64,000 bases of DNA from Bombyx mori. Taxonomy: Eukaryota; Arthropoda; Insecta; Lepidoptera; Bombycidae. The notes under the pieces were generated by a model. That model saw only the letters and a list, made by a program, of their open reading frames with translations. It did no database searches and was not told where the DNA came from. A program made the translations under genes and the position numbers. Each line of letters opens with the position of its first letter. The stretch's first letter is position 1. This document shows, piece after piece, positions 32,350-43,644 of this stretch. The DNA lies in the NCBI RefSeq assembly GCF_030269925.1, contig NC_085108.1, forward strand, positions 1,674,001-1,738,000. Reading direction: 5' to 3'.

Positions 32350-32472
32350 AGCATTTTTTTTTATTGCCCTTGTAGGCAGATGAGCATACGGCCCACCTAA
32401 TGGTGAGTGGTGACCGTCGCCCATGGACTTCAGCAATGCCAGGGGCAGCGCCAAGCCGCTGCCTACCGTTGA
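32350..32472 (-). mobile_element. CR1/Jockey-type LINE 3' end
   Basis: T9, attgcccttgtaggcagatg to gctgcctaccg. Confidence 0.85.
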
Positions 32473-32743
32473 AATTTTTTTAAACTGCTATTTATTTTAA
32501 GCTAAAATACAATTTAATGATAAGCCGAATTATTATAAAGAAGAAAATAAAAAATCAGTTAGTTAATACATTGGAAATGTAGGTCATAGTAATAATATTA
32601 TTGTTTCGCCATCGGACCTAGTTACGTGTGCAAAATTTTAACTTTATCGAACCTTTTTGAAGTTGATTAAAATTATTTTCAAAGATACCGTTACGTAATA
32701 TAGACACAGGACGAGCTGCTAATAATAATTTAATTACCTATAC

Positions 32744-33104
32744 CAGTGATTCTCAACCACTGTTCCGCGGCACTTTTATGTGCCGCGAAATTTCAAAAGT
32801 GTGCCGCCAAATTTTGCCAATATATAATGATGTTAATATTATTAAATTATATCAAATAATTTTTTTTTTATTATTAGCTTGTAATTAATCCCTTTTTAAA
32901 CGTTTAAATATTATTAAAGCACATATTAGTTTATTTCGTATATTTAATGGTTTTTTATAAACGTTTTATGCAGCGTTTTAGAAAGTAAATAGTTTAAATC
33001 TTTTTCTTTGTGTGCCGCCAAATTTTAAAATCGTTTAATGTGTGCCGCCAAATTTTAAAATCGTTAAATATGTGCCGCAACAAATAAAAGGTTGAGAATC
33101 AGTG
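32744..33104. mobile_element. hAT-type MITE
   Basis: Ends CAGTGATTCTCAACC and GGTTGAGAATCAGTG, exact 8-base duplication ACCTATAC at 32736-32743 and 33105-33112. The unit gtgtgccgccaaattttaaa is repeated internally. Confidence 0.9.
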
Positions 33105-33117
33105 ACCTATACTAATA

Positions 33118-33935
33118 CTAGCTGACCCGGCAAACGTTGTTTTGCCATATTTGGAACCTCTGGGTCTGCGGAGGAACTTCGGTTCCCTCTGTATTCTGTA
33201 CCGTATGTTCCATGGGGAGTGCTCTGAGGAATTGTTCGAGATGATACCGGCATCTCGTTTTTACTATCGCACCGCCCGCCGCCGGAGTAGAGATCATCCA
33301 TACTACCTGGAGCCACTGCGGTCATCCACAGTGCGTTTCCAGAGATCTTTTTTGCCACGTACCATCCGGCTATGGAATGAGCTCCCCTCCACGGTGTTTC
33401 CCGAGCGCTATGACATGTCCGTCTTCAAACGAGGCTTGTGGAGAGTATTAAGCGGTAGGCAGCGGCTTGGCTCTGCCCCTGGCATTGCTGAAGTCCATGG
33501 GCGACGGTAACCACTCACCATCAGGTGGGCTGTATGCTCGTTTGCCTACAAGGGCAATAAAAAAATATATAGATTTCCAGGGAATTTCTAGTGTAGAAAG
33601 TAAAGTAACTTATTGTAAGTGTGTAAGAATGTGGTAAATGAGTGAAAGAGGCATGTAGCGCTGTGAACGATGAGGGAATATAAAAATAACAAAACCTCAT
33701 TCAACCACATACCTAGGTAATGCCTCATTATAACAAAAAAAAAATGTCCAAGAATAAAAATTAATGTTAGGGGTGGACAACCCTTATCACTTAGGGGTAT
33801 GAAAAATGGATAGTAGCCGATTCTCAGACCTACTGAACATGCATATAAAATTTCATAAAAATCGGTCAAACCGTTTCAGAGGAGTATGGTAACTAACATT
33901 GTGACATGAGAATTTTATATATAAGAAGATTATAA
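33118..33935 (-). mobile_element. Helitron-like element, family E, interrupted
   Basis: CTAGCTGACCCGGCAAACG at 33118; resumes after the LINE tail with gttaggggtggacaacccttatcac and gagaattttatatataagaag, given here in parts. Confidence 0.6.
33142..33568 (+). mobile_element. CR1/Jockey-type LINE 3' end with ORF2 C-terminus
   Basis: Best copy of this family. The open frame to 33510 carries LEPLGLRRNFGSLCILYRM, FHGECSEELFEMIPAS, FLPRTIRLWNELPSTVF, FKRGLWRVLSGRQRLG and VHGRR before TAA, then a 3' UTR ending tgcctacaagggcaataaaa. These are the last about 120 residues of the reverse transcriptase ORF, after the catalytic domain. The start is not a true gene start: the sequence joins Helitron DNA just upstream. 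Confidence 0.85.
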
Positions 33936-34048
33936 AGAGGAAACATTTGTTTGTTTTTTTGTATTGAATAGGGTTTGAAACTATTGAACCGATTTGAAAA
34001 ATTCTTTCACTGTTTGGAAGCTACACTATTCTCGGGTGAGATAGGCTA

Positions 34049-34333
34049 TATATGAGTCGTCTATTATCAAAGGTGGCAATCTGTGCATTTGGACAAAAGT
34101 TTTTTATTGATATGTCAATACAGATTTATTTGAATATAATCGTCTCCTTCAAAGAATACGGTTCAAAACCTGCATTAAATAAAGGTTAATAGTTAACCTG
34201 TTATTTATCTAAGATGTCGTTCCGAAGAGTTTTGTGACTGCCAATGGAATACAAAGTCAATAATTAGTTTTTCTGATTTACCAATCATTGTCCAAAAGTC
34301 AGATTGCCGGCTTTGATAATAGTCGACTCATAT
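34049..34333. mobile_element. MITE with about 40-bp inverted ends
   Basis: Left TATGAGTCGTCTATTATC and right complement TATGAGTCGACTATTATC, TA at each side. Inserted in a short repeat (ggctataatcttt). Confidence 0.7.
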
Positions 34334-34547
34334 AATCTTTTTGAAAAAAAAATAGGGATCCTTACTAAAACTCCGATAACGTAATCCAAGGTGTAAAAAA
34401 TTACGTAAAATATTCTTTACACCGCGTGCCCTGCGAAAACGATTGATGATAGAGTAAAAGAATGTACTACGACTTTGTAGAACACATTATTATTTACAAA
34501 AAGTGTCGCGACAGCATAATATGTCTAACCATATCTATTCCATATAA

Positions 34548-34925
34548 AACTTTGTATCACTTTTTGCGAAAATTGCGTGGACGGAGTATGAAATTTCTCA
34601 CACTTATATAGGGGAGAAGGAATGCAGAATAGGTTTTTTTTTAATTATGAATAAAAATACGTTAAATCAATAATAATAATAATAAACATTACACATACTA
34701 CCATGTATTTGACACACACACGCATATGTATTCTTTTGTTTAATTTTTGTGGTCAAATTGAGAATAGATTAATATTGTTTGTCTTTAAAATTATTTGTCT
34801 GTGGCGTAGTCTTGGCAAAATCTGTGAGTAAAGAAATATAGTCTTTGACAATAGAACCATAATAATGCTCAAACTTATAATTTAAATTAGTTATGGTCGA
34901 ATTTCGACTACAGGGCGACCACTAG
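34548..34925 (+). mobile_element. Lep1-like Helitron, old copy
   Basis: actttgtatcactttttgcg to gtcgaatttcgac and gaccactag. Many substitutions, 5' start missing. Confidence 0.75.
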
Positions 34926-34955
34926 TTAAAAATTAAATTCCCAATAATAACTGAT

Positions 34956-35690
34956 AGATGATGACCGAGCTTTGCTCGGTTTCTTTTTTTGATAACGCCA
35001 TCTTGTTGTGTCTTTAAAGCTGTTAGTTGCCCTCAATTAAGAAAAATAGTATTATTATTCGCCAATAGATGTCGGGAGGAGTTGATTATTGAAAACACGA
35101 ATAAAACAACATTTTCTGAAAATAAATCGTAGCTAGATCGATTTATCGCCCCCCGAAATCCCCTGTATACTAAATTTTATGAAAATCGTTGGAGCCGTTT
35201 CAGAGATTCAGATTATATATCTATATATATTAATACGTGAAGCAAAAACTTTGTATCCCTTTTTACGAAAATTGCGCGGACGGAGAAGTATGAAATTTTC
35301 CACACTTATAGAGAATATAGAGAAGAAGTGCATAATGCTAATTTTTTTTTTAATAATGCATAAAATATACATTAAATCTCTAAAGAAAACATTACACACA
35401 CTACATATCATGTATTTGACGCACACACGCGTGCATACTATTTTATTTATTGTCAAACTTTTGTTCTTGACGTCTGTTGTCAAATTGAGAATAGAATATG
35501 GTTTGTCTTTGTTAATATTTTTTATAGTGTACTCTTGCCGAAATTTGTGATTATAGGAGTATAAAATACAATCATAATAGTGTACAAACTTACAATTCCA
35601 ATTAATTATAGTCGAATTTCGACTACTGCGGGACCTCTAGTTTATATTAATATACAAGAATTGCTCGTTTAAAGGTATAAGATAATAGCG
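34956..35690 (-). mobile_element. Helitron-like element, family H, interrupted by Lep1
   Basis: gatgatgaccgagctttgctcg to gattatata, then ttatattaatatacaag after the insert. Same as 9941-10226. Confidence 0.65.
35220..35640 (+). mobile_element. Lep1-like non-autonomous Helitron, nested
   Basis: TCTATATATATTAATACG to GGGACCTCTAG, between A (35219) and T (35641). Confidence 0.9.
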
Positions 35691-35765
35691 ATACCGTTGT
35701 ACATTTTTTCAACACGACAAATAATTATATATGTTTACGATTATTTTTTTGGGATCGTTTCGCTA

Positions 35766-35917
35766 AAAAAAAAAAATTAAAAAAAGTAGCCTATGTTCAT
35801 CAGGGACAATGTCGGCTTCTAATGGAAAAATATTTTTTCAAATCGGTCCAGTAGTTTCGGAGCCTATTCGAAACAAAAAAACAAACAAATCTTTCCTCTT
35901 TATAATATTAGTATAGA
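35766..35917 (-). mobile_element. Helitron-like element, family B, 3'-truncated
   Basis: agtagcctatgttcatcagg to attagtataga. The CTAG end is lost. Confidence 0.75.
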
Positions 35918-36459
35918 TATATGTCGCCTATATTAAGGAACGGGGTCCCCCGTATTGCTTCAGCCCAGTCATGGACGCCATAAAACTGTCCGAAGCGAAA
36001 TCACGACGCCACTCATAAACGTCGATTGCTTGGCCCTCATTATTGACACAAATTAATTAATTAGTTAACGGATGGCTCACATTTACGAGTGCAGGTATTC
36101 GCCAACAGACCTCAAATTTGAAGTGCTTTACTGAATTGTCAATTACAGAACGCGTTGAACGCGCTAATCTCAGGAATTACTGGTCCGATTTGAAAAATTA
36201 TATCAGTGTTAGATAGCTCACTTATCGAGGAAGGCTATAGGCTATATAAAATCACGCTAAGACTAATACAAGCGGAGCAACAATAAAGAATGTTTCAAAA
36301 TCGGGTTTATTTTTACCTTTTGAGAGCTTCCGCTGCGTGCGCTGCAGAAACGGTTCAAGTTTCGCTAAAATAATGTATGACGAAATTGTTCCCCTTTAAA
36401 AGATCTAAAAGAAAGTCCGTGTCAGCCATATGTCTGTATCTTGGCTCACTATAACGTTT
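35918..36459. repeat. Mixed, with a short moth repeat
   Basis: 36150-36250 (gaacgcgctaatctcagg, aggaaggctataggctatat) recurs at 40515-40612. The rest is unassigned. Confidence 0.45.
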
Positions 36460-36782
36460 AGCATCTCGTTTTTACCATCGCACCGCCCGCCACCGGAGTA
36501 GAGTTCATCCATACTACCTGGAGCCAGTGCGGTCATCCACAGTGCGTTTCCAGAGGTCTTTTTTGCCACGTACCATCCGGCTATGGAATGAGCTCCCCTC
36601 CACGGTGTTTCCCGAGCGCTAATGACATGTCCTTCTTCAAACGAGGCTTGTGGAGAGTATTAAGCGGTAGGCAGCGGCTTGGCTCTGCCCCTGGCATTGC
36701 TGAAGTCCATGAGCGATGGTAACCACTCACCATCAGATGGGCCGTATGCTCGTCTGCCTACAAGGGCAATAAAAAAAAAAAG
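36460..36782 (+). mobile_element. CR1/Jockey-type LINE 3' end
   Basis: Same C-terminal coding and UTR as 33142 (cggctatggaatgagctccc), with a one-base insertion after cgagcgcta that breaks the frame. Confidence 0.85.
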
Positions 36783-37044
36783 TTTTTTAGGCTAACCAAA
36801 TTTGTTCTAAATTAAAGCATTATTTGTGAACTATTCCACGCGGACGAAGTCGCGGGATATTAGCATTAGTATGTTGACATTAACCCAAACTAGATCTTGA
36901 CATTCAAGACAATTGGCTGTTCTAGTTTCATTCTGGTAGAGATCTATCCTTTGTAACGGTTCTGTTAGCTTAGCCAAAATATTTATATGTGTAACGGAAT
37001 ACAACGTAATTTTAGGTTACTGCAAATCAATCGATTAACTAGAC

Positions 37045-37118
37045 TGATGGTAGGAACTCTTGTGAGTCCGCGCGGGTGGATACCACCACCCTGCCTATTT
37101 CTGCCGTGAAGCAGTAAT
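37045..37118 (+). mobile_element. Bm1 SINE internal fragment
   Basis: gatggtaggaactcttgtg to gccgtgaagcagtaata. Confidence 0.75.
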
Positions 37119-37420
37119 AAATAAGTAGGTAGATTTTGTCGAAGGGATCCTCTGGTATAAACCCCTGCAATCGGTCCAAATTTTGCAAAAAAAGTAAAAG
37201 TTCGTATAGCAATCGCATCTTTATCAAAAACACTGCGAAATATCTAGATCAGTGGGTCCGCGATTTTATTTTACAGTTCTAAATCGATACCATGAAATTT
37301 GATTGTTAGTTCCGCGTAATAATAAAATTTGCGCTGGAAGTGATGCTACGGTAATTTTTATTAACTGTGTCTTATTTTGCTGTGGTTTTCGATTTCTTTG
37401 TGTTCGTTTCTGAATTCTTT
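37119..37420. other. No feature recognised
   Basis: Intron sequence. Confidence 0.45.
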
Positions 37421-37672
37421 TTTTTTATTGCTTAGATGAGTGGACGAGCTCGCAGCCCACCTGGTGTTAAGTGGTTACTGGAGCCCATAGACATCCACAA
37501 CGTAAATGCGCCACCCACCTTGAGATATAAGTTCTAAGGTCTCGAGTATAGTTACAGCGGCTGCCCCACCCTTCAAGCCGAAACGCGTTACTGCTTCACG
37601 GCAGAAATAGGCAGGGTGGTGGTACCTAACCGTGCGGACTCACAAGAGGTCCTACCACCAGTAATTACACAA
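37421..37672 (-). mobile_element. Bm1 SINE, 5'-truncated
   Basis: T8 attgcttagatgagtgg to cagtaattacacaaat. Confidence 0.85.
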
Positions 37673-37794
37673 ATAAAAAAATGTGGAACGCTTCACTATT
37701 TTGAATTTGAATTATGATTAAGATGTTCAAGTCGGTTCTCAAATTTGTTAAAAGTTTTTATTATTAGTATGTATCTAATTAAGTCGTGCTATTC

Positions 37795-38005
37795 ATGGGT
37801 CGGGGTCATTGAACAAGTTCACGGCCATGTGAGAAGCCACGTATGAACATCAGTACGTGAATGCTGACACCGACTTTGAGACATGAGGTCCAGGTTGTTG
37901 TTGCCCCACCTCTGAAATTGGAATCTATGAGTGCTTCAAGCAGAGCCAAGCATGGCGTCGCTACCCGTATAGGGCTAACATTACACGCTCCTGGCCTTTT
38001 GATTT
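37795..38005 (-). mobile_element. Ancient Bm1-related SINE
   Basis: The order of Bm1 landmarks survives in altered form (acgtgaatgctgacaccgac, gttgccccacctctgaaatt, cttcaagcagagcc). Confidence 0.45.
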
Positions 38006-38099
38006 TCATTTATCATTGTTATTTTTTTTTAAATGTATTTTTTGACTTGTTTTTTCGTTTATTGTTAATATTTTTACTTATATAAAAAAAAAGTTTTGA

Positions 38100-38275
38100 G
38101 AAAAAACAAAAAAAAAACCACTGAGTTTGTTTCGCCGGTTCTTCTCAGGACTGTGGCTCTTTTTGGAACCGGTGGTAGAGTTAGCATTTATATTTATATT
38201 TTGACATTCAACAAGTGTTTTATGCTGACAATATCTAAGTTGAAATAAATGATTTTGAATTTGAATTTGAATTGA
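38100..38275 (+). mobile_element. LINE 3' end, another moth family
   Basis: ccactgagtttgtttcgccgg, gaaccggtggtagagtta, and a tail ataaatgattttgaatttg. Confidence 0.6.
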
Positions 38276-38336
38276 ACTACCACTAATTTGAGTGTGCGTT
38301 CTCTTTACAAATTCGTTTAATGTCTAAGTTACTCAC

Positions 38337-38429
38337 CTTTTGCCGTTGCCGTCTGAAGGAAAGTGAAACATAGAAGTAGCAGAAGCACCGTCATCTTGTC
38401 AGGGTTATAGGAATTAGATACTTTAATAT
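38337..38429 (-). CDS. ZP-domain protein gene, exon 1 (signal peptide)
   Basis: This is the first coding exon of the ZP gene. An acceptor TTTCAG ends at 38430, so a non-coding exon probably lies further right. After a 35-base leader, ATG is at 38394. It encodes MTVLLLLLCFTFLQTATAK, a textbook signal peptide with cleavage likely after TATA, and leaves one base before the consensus donor GTGAGT at 38336. That one-base phase fits exon 2 at 3997, giving K-G-S-E-A-V-I-E-C, so the mature protein would begin almost at once with the ZP-N domain. The link across 34 kb is inferred from strand, phase and function. Confidence 0.75.
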
Positions 38430-38603
38430 CTGAAACAATACATTTAAAATTCATTAATTTCCTACGTGAACGGATCTCATTAATACAATTGATAAGCAAT
38501 TGAATGACAGTAAAGAAGCAACATATAAGCAATAGCGGTATAAAATGTATTTATGTTAGGAATGAACAAATTAAATGTAATAATAATTCCATTGTTATAA
38601 TTA

Positions 38604-39231
38604 CTAAAGGTCCCGCAGTCGTCGAAATTCGACTATAATTAATTGGAATTGTAAGTTTGTACACTATTATGATTGTATTTTATACTTCTATAATCACAAA
38701 TTTCGCCAAGACTACACTTTATAAAATATTAACAAAGACAAACAATATTTAATCTCAATTTGACAACATACGTCAAGAACAAAAGTTTGACAATAAATAG
38801 TATGCATGCGTGTGTGCGTCAAATACATGGTATGTAGTGTGTGTAATGTTTTCTTTATTGATTTAATGTATCTTTTATGCATTATTTAAAAAAAATATTA
38901 GCATTGTGCACTTCTTCTCTATATCTATACTAATCTTATAAAGAGGAAAGATTTGTTTGTTTGTTTGTTTCGAATAGGCTCCGAAACTACTGGACCGATT
39001 TGAAAAATTATTTTTCCATTAGAAGCCGACATTGTCCCTGATGAACATAGGCTACATTTTTTTAATTTTTTTTAATTTTTTTTTTGGTTTCATGTGTGTT
39101 TTAATGTTTCCGAAGCGAAGCGAGGGCGGGTCGCTAGTTCTCTATAAATGTGTAACATTTCATAATCCTCCGTCCGCGCAATTTTCGTAAAAAGGGATAC
39201 AAAGTTTTTGCTTCACGTATTAATATACAGA
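38604..39231 (-). mobile_element. Lep1-like Helitron, interrupted by family B
   Basis: The terminal CTAG is changed to CTAA at 38604; the 5' end is TCTGTATATTAATACG at 39231. Split between 38923 and 39138. Confidence 0.9.
38924..39137 (+). mobile_element. Helitron-like element, family B, nested in Lep1
   Basis: TCTATACTAATCTTATAAAG to GCGGGTCGCTAG, exactly between A (38923) and T (39138). Removing it restores the Lep1 word ctctatattctctataa. Confidence 0.9.
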
Positions 39232-39328
39232 TTATTATTGCCCTTGTAGGCAGATAAGCATACGGCCAACGGTGAGTGGTTACCATCGCTCATGGACATT
39301 AGCAATGCCAGGAGCAGATTCAAACCGC
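39232..39328 (-). mobile_element. CR1/Jockey-type LINE 3' end
   Basis: attgcccttgtaggcagata to cagcctaaaac, small deletion in the UTR. Confidence 0.75.
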
Positions 39329-39584
39329 AGCCTAAAACTATTATTTTTACGATATGACAAAAATATTCCAATCAGAACGCAAAACGTCACATTTGGCTAA
39401 CTGATTTTTAAATTTATCACCTGTGTTTTCTTACTACAGCTGCCATGATAGAAGATAGTATAGTAGTAGAATAATTTTTTGATCCCGAGATTTTCTTGTA
39501 CAAAATCAGCCATAGAAGTACGGTCTACATTTGATTTCTAATCCAAATAGACATTACTGCAGACACTGCCTTCGTTTTCTTGAA

Positions 39585-39665
39585 TGAATAAGTGAATGAA
39601 TGAATGAATGAAAATTCTTTATTGCACAAAAATATTGTACAAAGGCGAACTTAACCCCATGCAGA
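39585..39665 (-). mobile_element. LINE 3' end with (ATTC)n tail
   Basis: (GAAT)n at 39586-39610, then attctttattgcacaaaaat. Confidence 0.55.
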
Positions 39666-39669
39666 CATT

Positions 39670-39815
39670 CTTTTTTTTTTATTCAACATAAATGAAAATA
39701 CATACTTGTTGAACGTCAAAAAGAACTACCGCCAATTCACAAGAATTAGCCTCCGTCCTGAGAAGAACTGGCAAAAAACTCAGCGGACATGTCTTTTTTT
39801 TTTAATATTAGATTT
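39670..39815 (-). mobile_element. LINE 3' end
   Basis: T10, attcaacataaatg, and cctgagaagaactggcaaa, the complement of the ttcttctcagga word at 38140. Confidence 0.5.
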
Positions 39816-40611
39816 TTTTTAAATATTCATTTTTACAATGAGTATTATAACGTAACAATTATTACAATATTGAAATGCCCGGAGCGAGCAACTCATTCCC
39901 ACTTTGTGCAATCTTCTAGATAATCATTGACTTTGTAGTAACTAAGCTTTATTGCATATATGTTCTTTAATAGTTTTCTTAAACCTAAAACCTCTATTTC
40001 AGTTAACCTTCTTTGATGAAGTAAAAGATTCAAGAAGTGTGCAGCTGTGATAAAGTTAATACATGGCGATAATTAAAAGAATTATAGTAGACATGAGTAA
40101 AATGAGCACTAGGTTATAATTACATTGCCAAAACAAGTACATACAGATACATACAAAAAACCATAGGTGAGAAATACATATCAGATAAAATAATTCTCTT
40201 CCCAAGCTTTCCACTATAATCATCATTAGATGTGGATATATAGACAATTTCTTGGGTGCGCCATCCGTGGCTAATCATTATGGTCATTATTTTGATTAAT
40301 TAGTTAGTTCTCGTCCGGGAATTGAATCCTCAACGGTCTGGTGCGCGATCGACGATGTGTAAACAATTTAACCAAAACGGTATTCTTAGTGGAACGCTCA
40401 TGCGGACTAGTTTCGCTAATACCCGCGACTTTAGTTACGTTTGCAGGTTTGATGTTTAGGATTTTTTATTTTTTTGCCAGATTCTGTACTAATATTATAA
40501 AGCTGAAGAGTTTGTTTGTTTGAACGCGCTAATCTCAGAAACACTGGTCTGATTTTAAAATTCTTTCAGTGTTAGATAACCTATTTATTGAGGAAGGCTA
40601 TAGGCTATATA
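39816..40611. other. Mixed unassigned sequence and a short repeat
   Basis: 40310-40385 has a degenerate tRNA-like box (ggattcaattcccgg on minus), perhaps a third SINE. 40490-40611 is the short repeat also at 36150. Confidence 0.35.
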
Positions 40612-40935
40612 ACACGTCATTTCGGATCCTTCCGATCCACTAACGGTGCTTTTAGGTACCTCAAGCACCGGTCATCGTTCTCGTCGAACCCGTCGCTTGC
40701 GACGAAGGGCTCGACGAGTAAAATAGCCCACAGACACAGCCCACTCAGTTTCTCGCCGGATCTTCTCAGTGGGTCGCGTTTCCGATCCGGTGGTACATTC
40801 TGCGAAGCACGGCTCTTGCTAGGGATAGTGTTAGAAAAAATTCTCAGGTTCAGCCCATCTTCCCCTCCGGGCGTAGCTGGAATAGTTCCATTGGATGCCA
40901 ACGATTATGTAGGGACAGAAAAAGGACCCTTTCCT
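40612..40935 (+). mobile_element. BMC1-like LINE 3' end, variant tail
   Basis: ORF2 basic tail (cgaacccgtcgcttgcgacg) and UTR, then a variant end gggcgtagctggaatagttc and ttatgtagggacagaaaaag. Confidence 0.8.
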
Positions 40936-43261
40936 TAGAGGGTTATCGACCTACCTAGTTTACCCCACGACATTAGTTCATTTATAGGGCCAGTGCCAGT
41001 TTTATCGGCCATAATTCGATTCTTATAAAGCAATAAAGCGAAACGCTATTTAGAAATCAAAGCAAACCATCGGGTAGAGGAAATTGAATTGAATGTAATT
41101 GATGGTTAATTTTTATGAGTTGTAATAAAATACTTGGTTGTATTTTGGTCTAAGCTACTGGATGAATAGCCGCTGATAGACGACCAAGACAGGTCTAAAT
41201 AAAGGTCTAACATCATTTACGTAAAGGTCTCATTACTACTCATATTTGGATTGAACCTGTCATAACGTTCAGGTGTCTTGGATTGTAGAGTCAGATGGAT
41301 GGAGGGTAAGGTTAAGGTTGCCATGATGGAAAAGAATACTTTGGGACCTAGCAACAAGTTCAGACAAGACTTTAGATTGATTCCTGTAGAACACAAAGTA
41401 AGCTAAGTACTCTGTAATTTTTAAACGACCAGCAGAATATGACAGCAGAAAGGGCCTCGCTTTATATATCCTTCTGATCCTTAATTTACAATTCAGTAAG
41501 CAGTTGATAGGATACAGTATTACTTAAGCCGCTTGACTGCAGATGGGCTATCCCAGTTGCCATTTATTTGTGTGCGCTTCCTCTATTATGTCAATGTGGT
41601 CGATGTCTAAAATACAAAAGAGATCATTAGAGAGAGAGACAGAGAGATCATCAAGAACCACTTATTTTACTAGCACATTGCCTGTACTCTGGAATTCTTG
41701 CGCGCGAATACTCTTTAAAGCATTTAAGTGTGGGTTTTATTGCTCCGGTTTGGGAGATAAGCATATCTCCAGTATTATGTGAATATTATAGCTCATTGAT
41801 ATCACGATGGGAATGGCGACAGATATCTTGAGCTATGTGTTCAAGTCTCAATTGTAGTGTATGTTCGCTCAGAACGGATGACTGGTACGCACCAGGAATT
41901 CGTCAGTACAAGCTACTGATAGCATAAAGAAAAAGAGCAGTAATGCATCCCATACTGGTAACAAAGTTCCTTCCTTTTGCTGTGTCAAGTCTCTCATCAC
42001 AAGTCCGCCAGTGCTTTCGTTGACTACACGCGTTTAGGCTTTAGAACTTGCGAACCCGTAATCCAAATCTTGAACACATAAATCGTCATGATAAGAATGA
42101 ATTATGATACTATCGAGGGCGGTAGCTTTCCAGTCGGTCAGTTCAAAGGGGGGTTTTATCTCGGATCTTAAAAAGTTCGCACACATTAAAACATCATTAT
42201 CGGTACAGTCTTCGGTTTTATTTGATACGTTGAAAATTCCCAATGCTCATACAAATAAAGGGTTCTGGTAAAACGAATGATTGCTTAAAGAGTGTGGCAA
42301 TTTTTATGGTTTTTTTTTATGGTCAACCTTATGGATCCCTTGTTGGTAGGCGACATGTCGACGCAGTATGGAAACACCATATACCCTTCTGCTTCAGAAC
42401 TAGATAATATTAATACGCTTTTTCCAAATATGCTCCATATAATGTCGCGTATATTCCTCTTTTGAGAGTTCAATCAATTTTAATTCCTATTTGGGTCAAA
42501 GAGACAATATGTCGATTCGCCTAACGATGATTCAGCGCTCTCAAATATCTATATAACAGCGGTAGGGCAGGGTCCATAACGCTAATATAATTATGAACGA
42601 ATATAATTAAGAATGTTCCAAAATTACAAACAGTTTACAGCTATCCAAACCGTTTTAATAATTCAAACTAAATTAAAAAGTAAAACTTATTGAATTAAAT
42701 AAAATGTTCGTTAAATTAATTAAGTAAAAACCAGTCTGGTTTTGGGAGAGAGCTTTACGAGGAGTTTACGAGCTTTACAAAATATCAATTTCGTGCTAGT
42801 TAGGGTTAGTCTATGGAGACTGTCTATGGATTTCTTTTTCTTGCTTAGATAATTGTATGATCTTTTTAGTGTCATTTCTATTTCATTTATTTCGTTCTAA
42901 TCACATACGTGTCAAAGTATCTTTTGTAAAAAAACTAATATCAGAATATCTTCGCAATTGCTTCTCTTTTTAATATGTATCCTATTTGTGTTTTTTCGGA
43001 TGTCTCTTTTTTTCGTGCACCGTTTATCGCGGAGTTAATTGAAAAATTAAAGATGCAAGTTCATTATACGGCAGCATTGTGTATGTCCTAATTGGTTCCA
43101 GGTGAATGAACTTTGCTTTAGTCACAGATGTACATCCATAATAGACTATAGATGTAGTGACATTTGAACGGTTCATTTTTTGTCAGCTGACTTCATGAGC
43201 TCAATATAAACAGTTGCCTAACAAATTATAGCAGCAGCCGAAACAGTAATGTAATGCTACT
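40936..43261. other. Unique intergenic or upstream sequence
   Basis: The largest stretch without recognised repeats (2.3 kb). Minus frames at 42473..42285 (SVLILSSSEAEGYMVFPYC) and 42243..42034 (VLMCANFLRSEIKPPFEL) are open but unrelated to any family I know. It could hold a non-coding exon of the ZP gene. Confidence 0.35.
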
Positions 43262-43600
43262 TAGATACAAATATAAGAGGTTCTGTCAAACACGAGAATT
43301 GTGGGCGCGATAAAGGATTTTTAAAGAGTCAGCCAGTTGAGAAAGATGATTAGATGAAAAAAAGGGAGATGGTCTTAGACAAAGAGAAGCAGCTTCCGTA
43401 ATAAGACAATAAAATCATTTCGCAACGAGCGAAATACTAATCTCATACCACTTAGATATAGAAGAGCTTTTGTCAAAGTTGAAAATTGTGGACGTGATAA
43501 AGGATTTTTAAAGGGTCGGCCAGTCGGAAAAGATGATGAGAGGGAAAGAAAGAGAGGTGGTCTTAGGCAAAGAAAGGCAGGTTCCGTCAGAAGACCATTT
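43262..43600. repeat. Diverged tandem duplication of about 180 bases
   Basis: ttagata.a.ataagagg.tt, gataaaggatttttaaag and atggtcttaga.aaaga recur in both units. The second unit continues to the shared BMC1-like flank. Confidence 0.7.
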
Positions 43601-43644
43601 CATACGATTAGCTTGGAAGTGTCATGAACTAGCTAAGAGAAGGA

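Larger units (their letters stand above)
3998..38336 (-). other. First intron of the ZP-domain gene (about 34 kb)
   Basis: The interval runs between the donor after 38337 and the acceptor before 3997. It is almost a catalogue of the mobile elements listed separately. The span is inferred from phase compatibility and gene orientation; an undetected internal exon is possible but would have to keep phase 1 at both sides. Confidence 0.6.
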
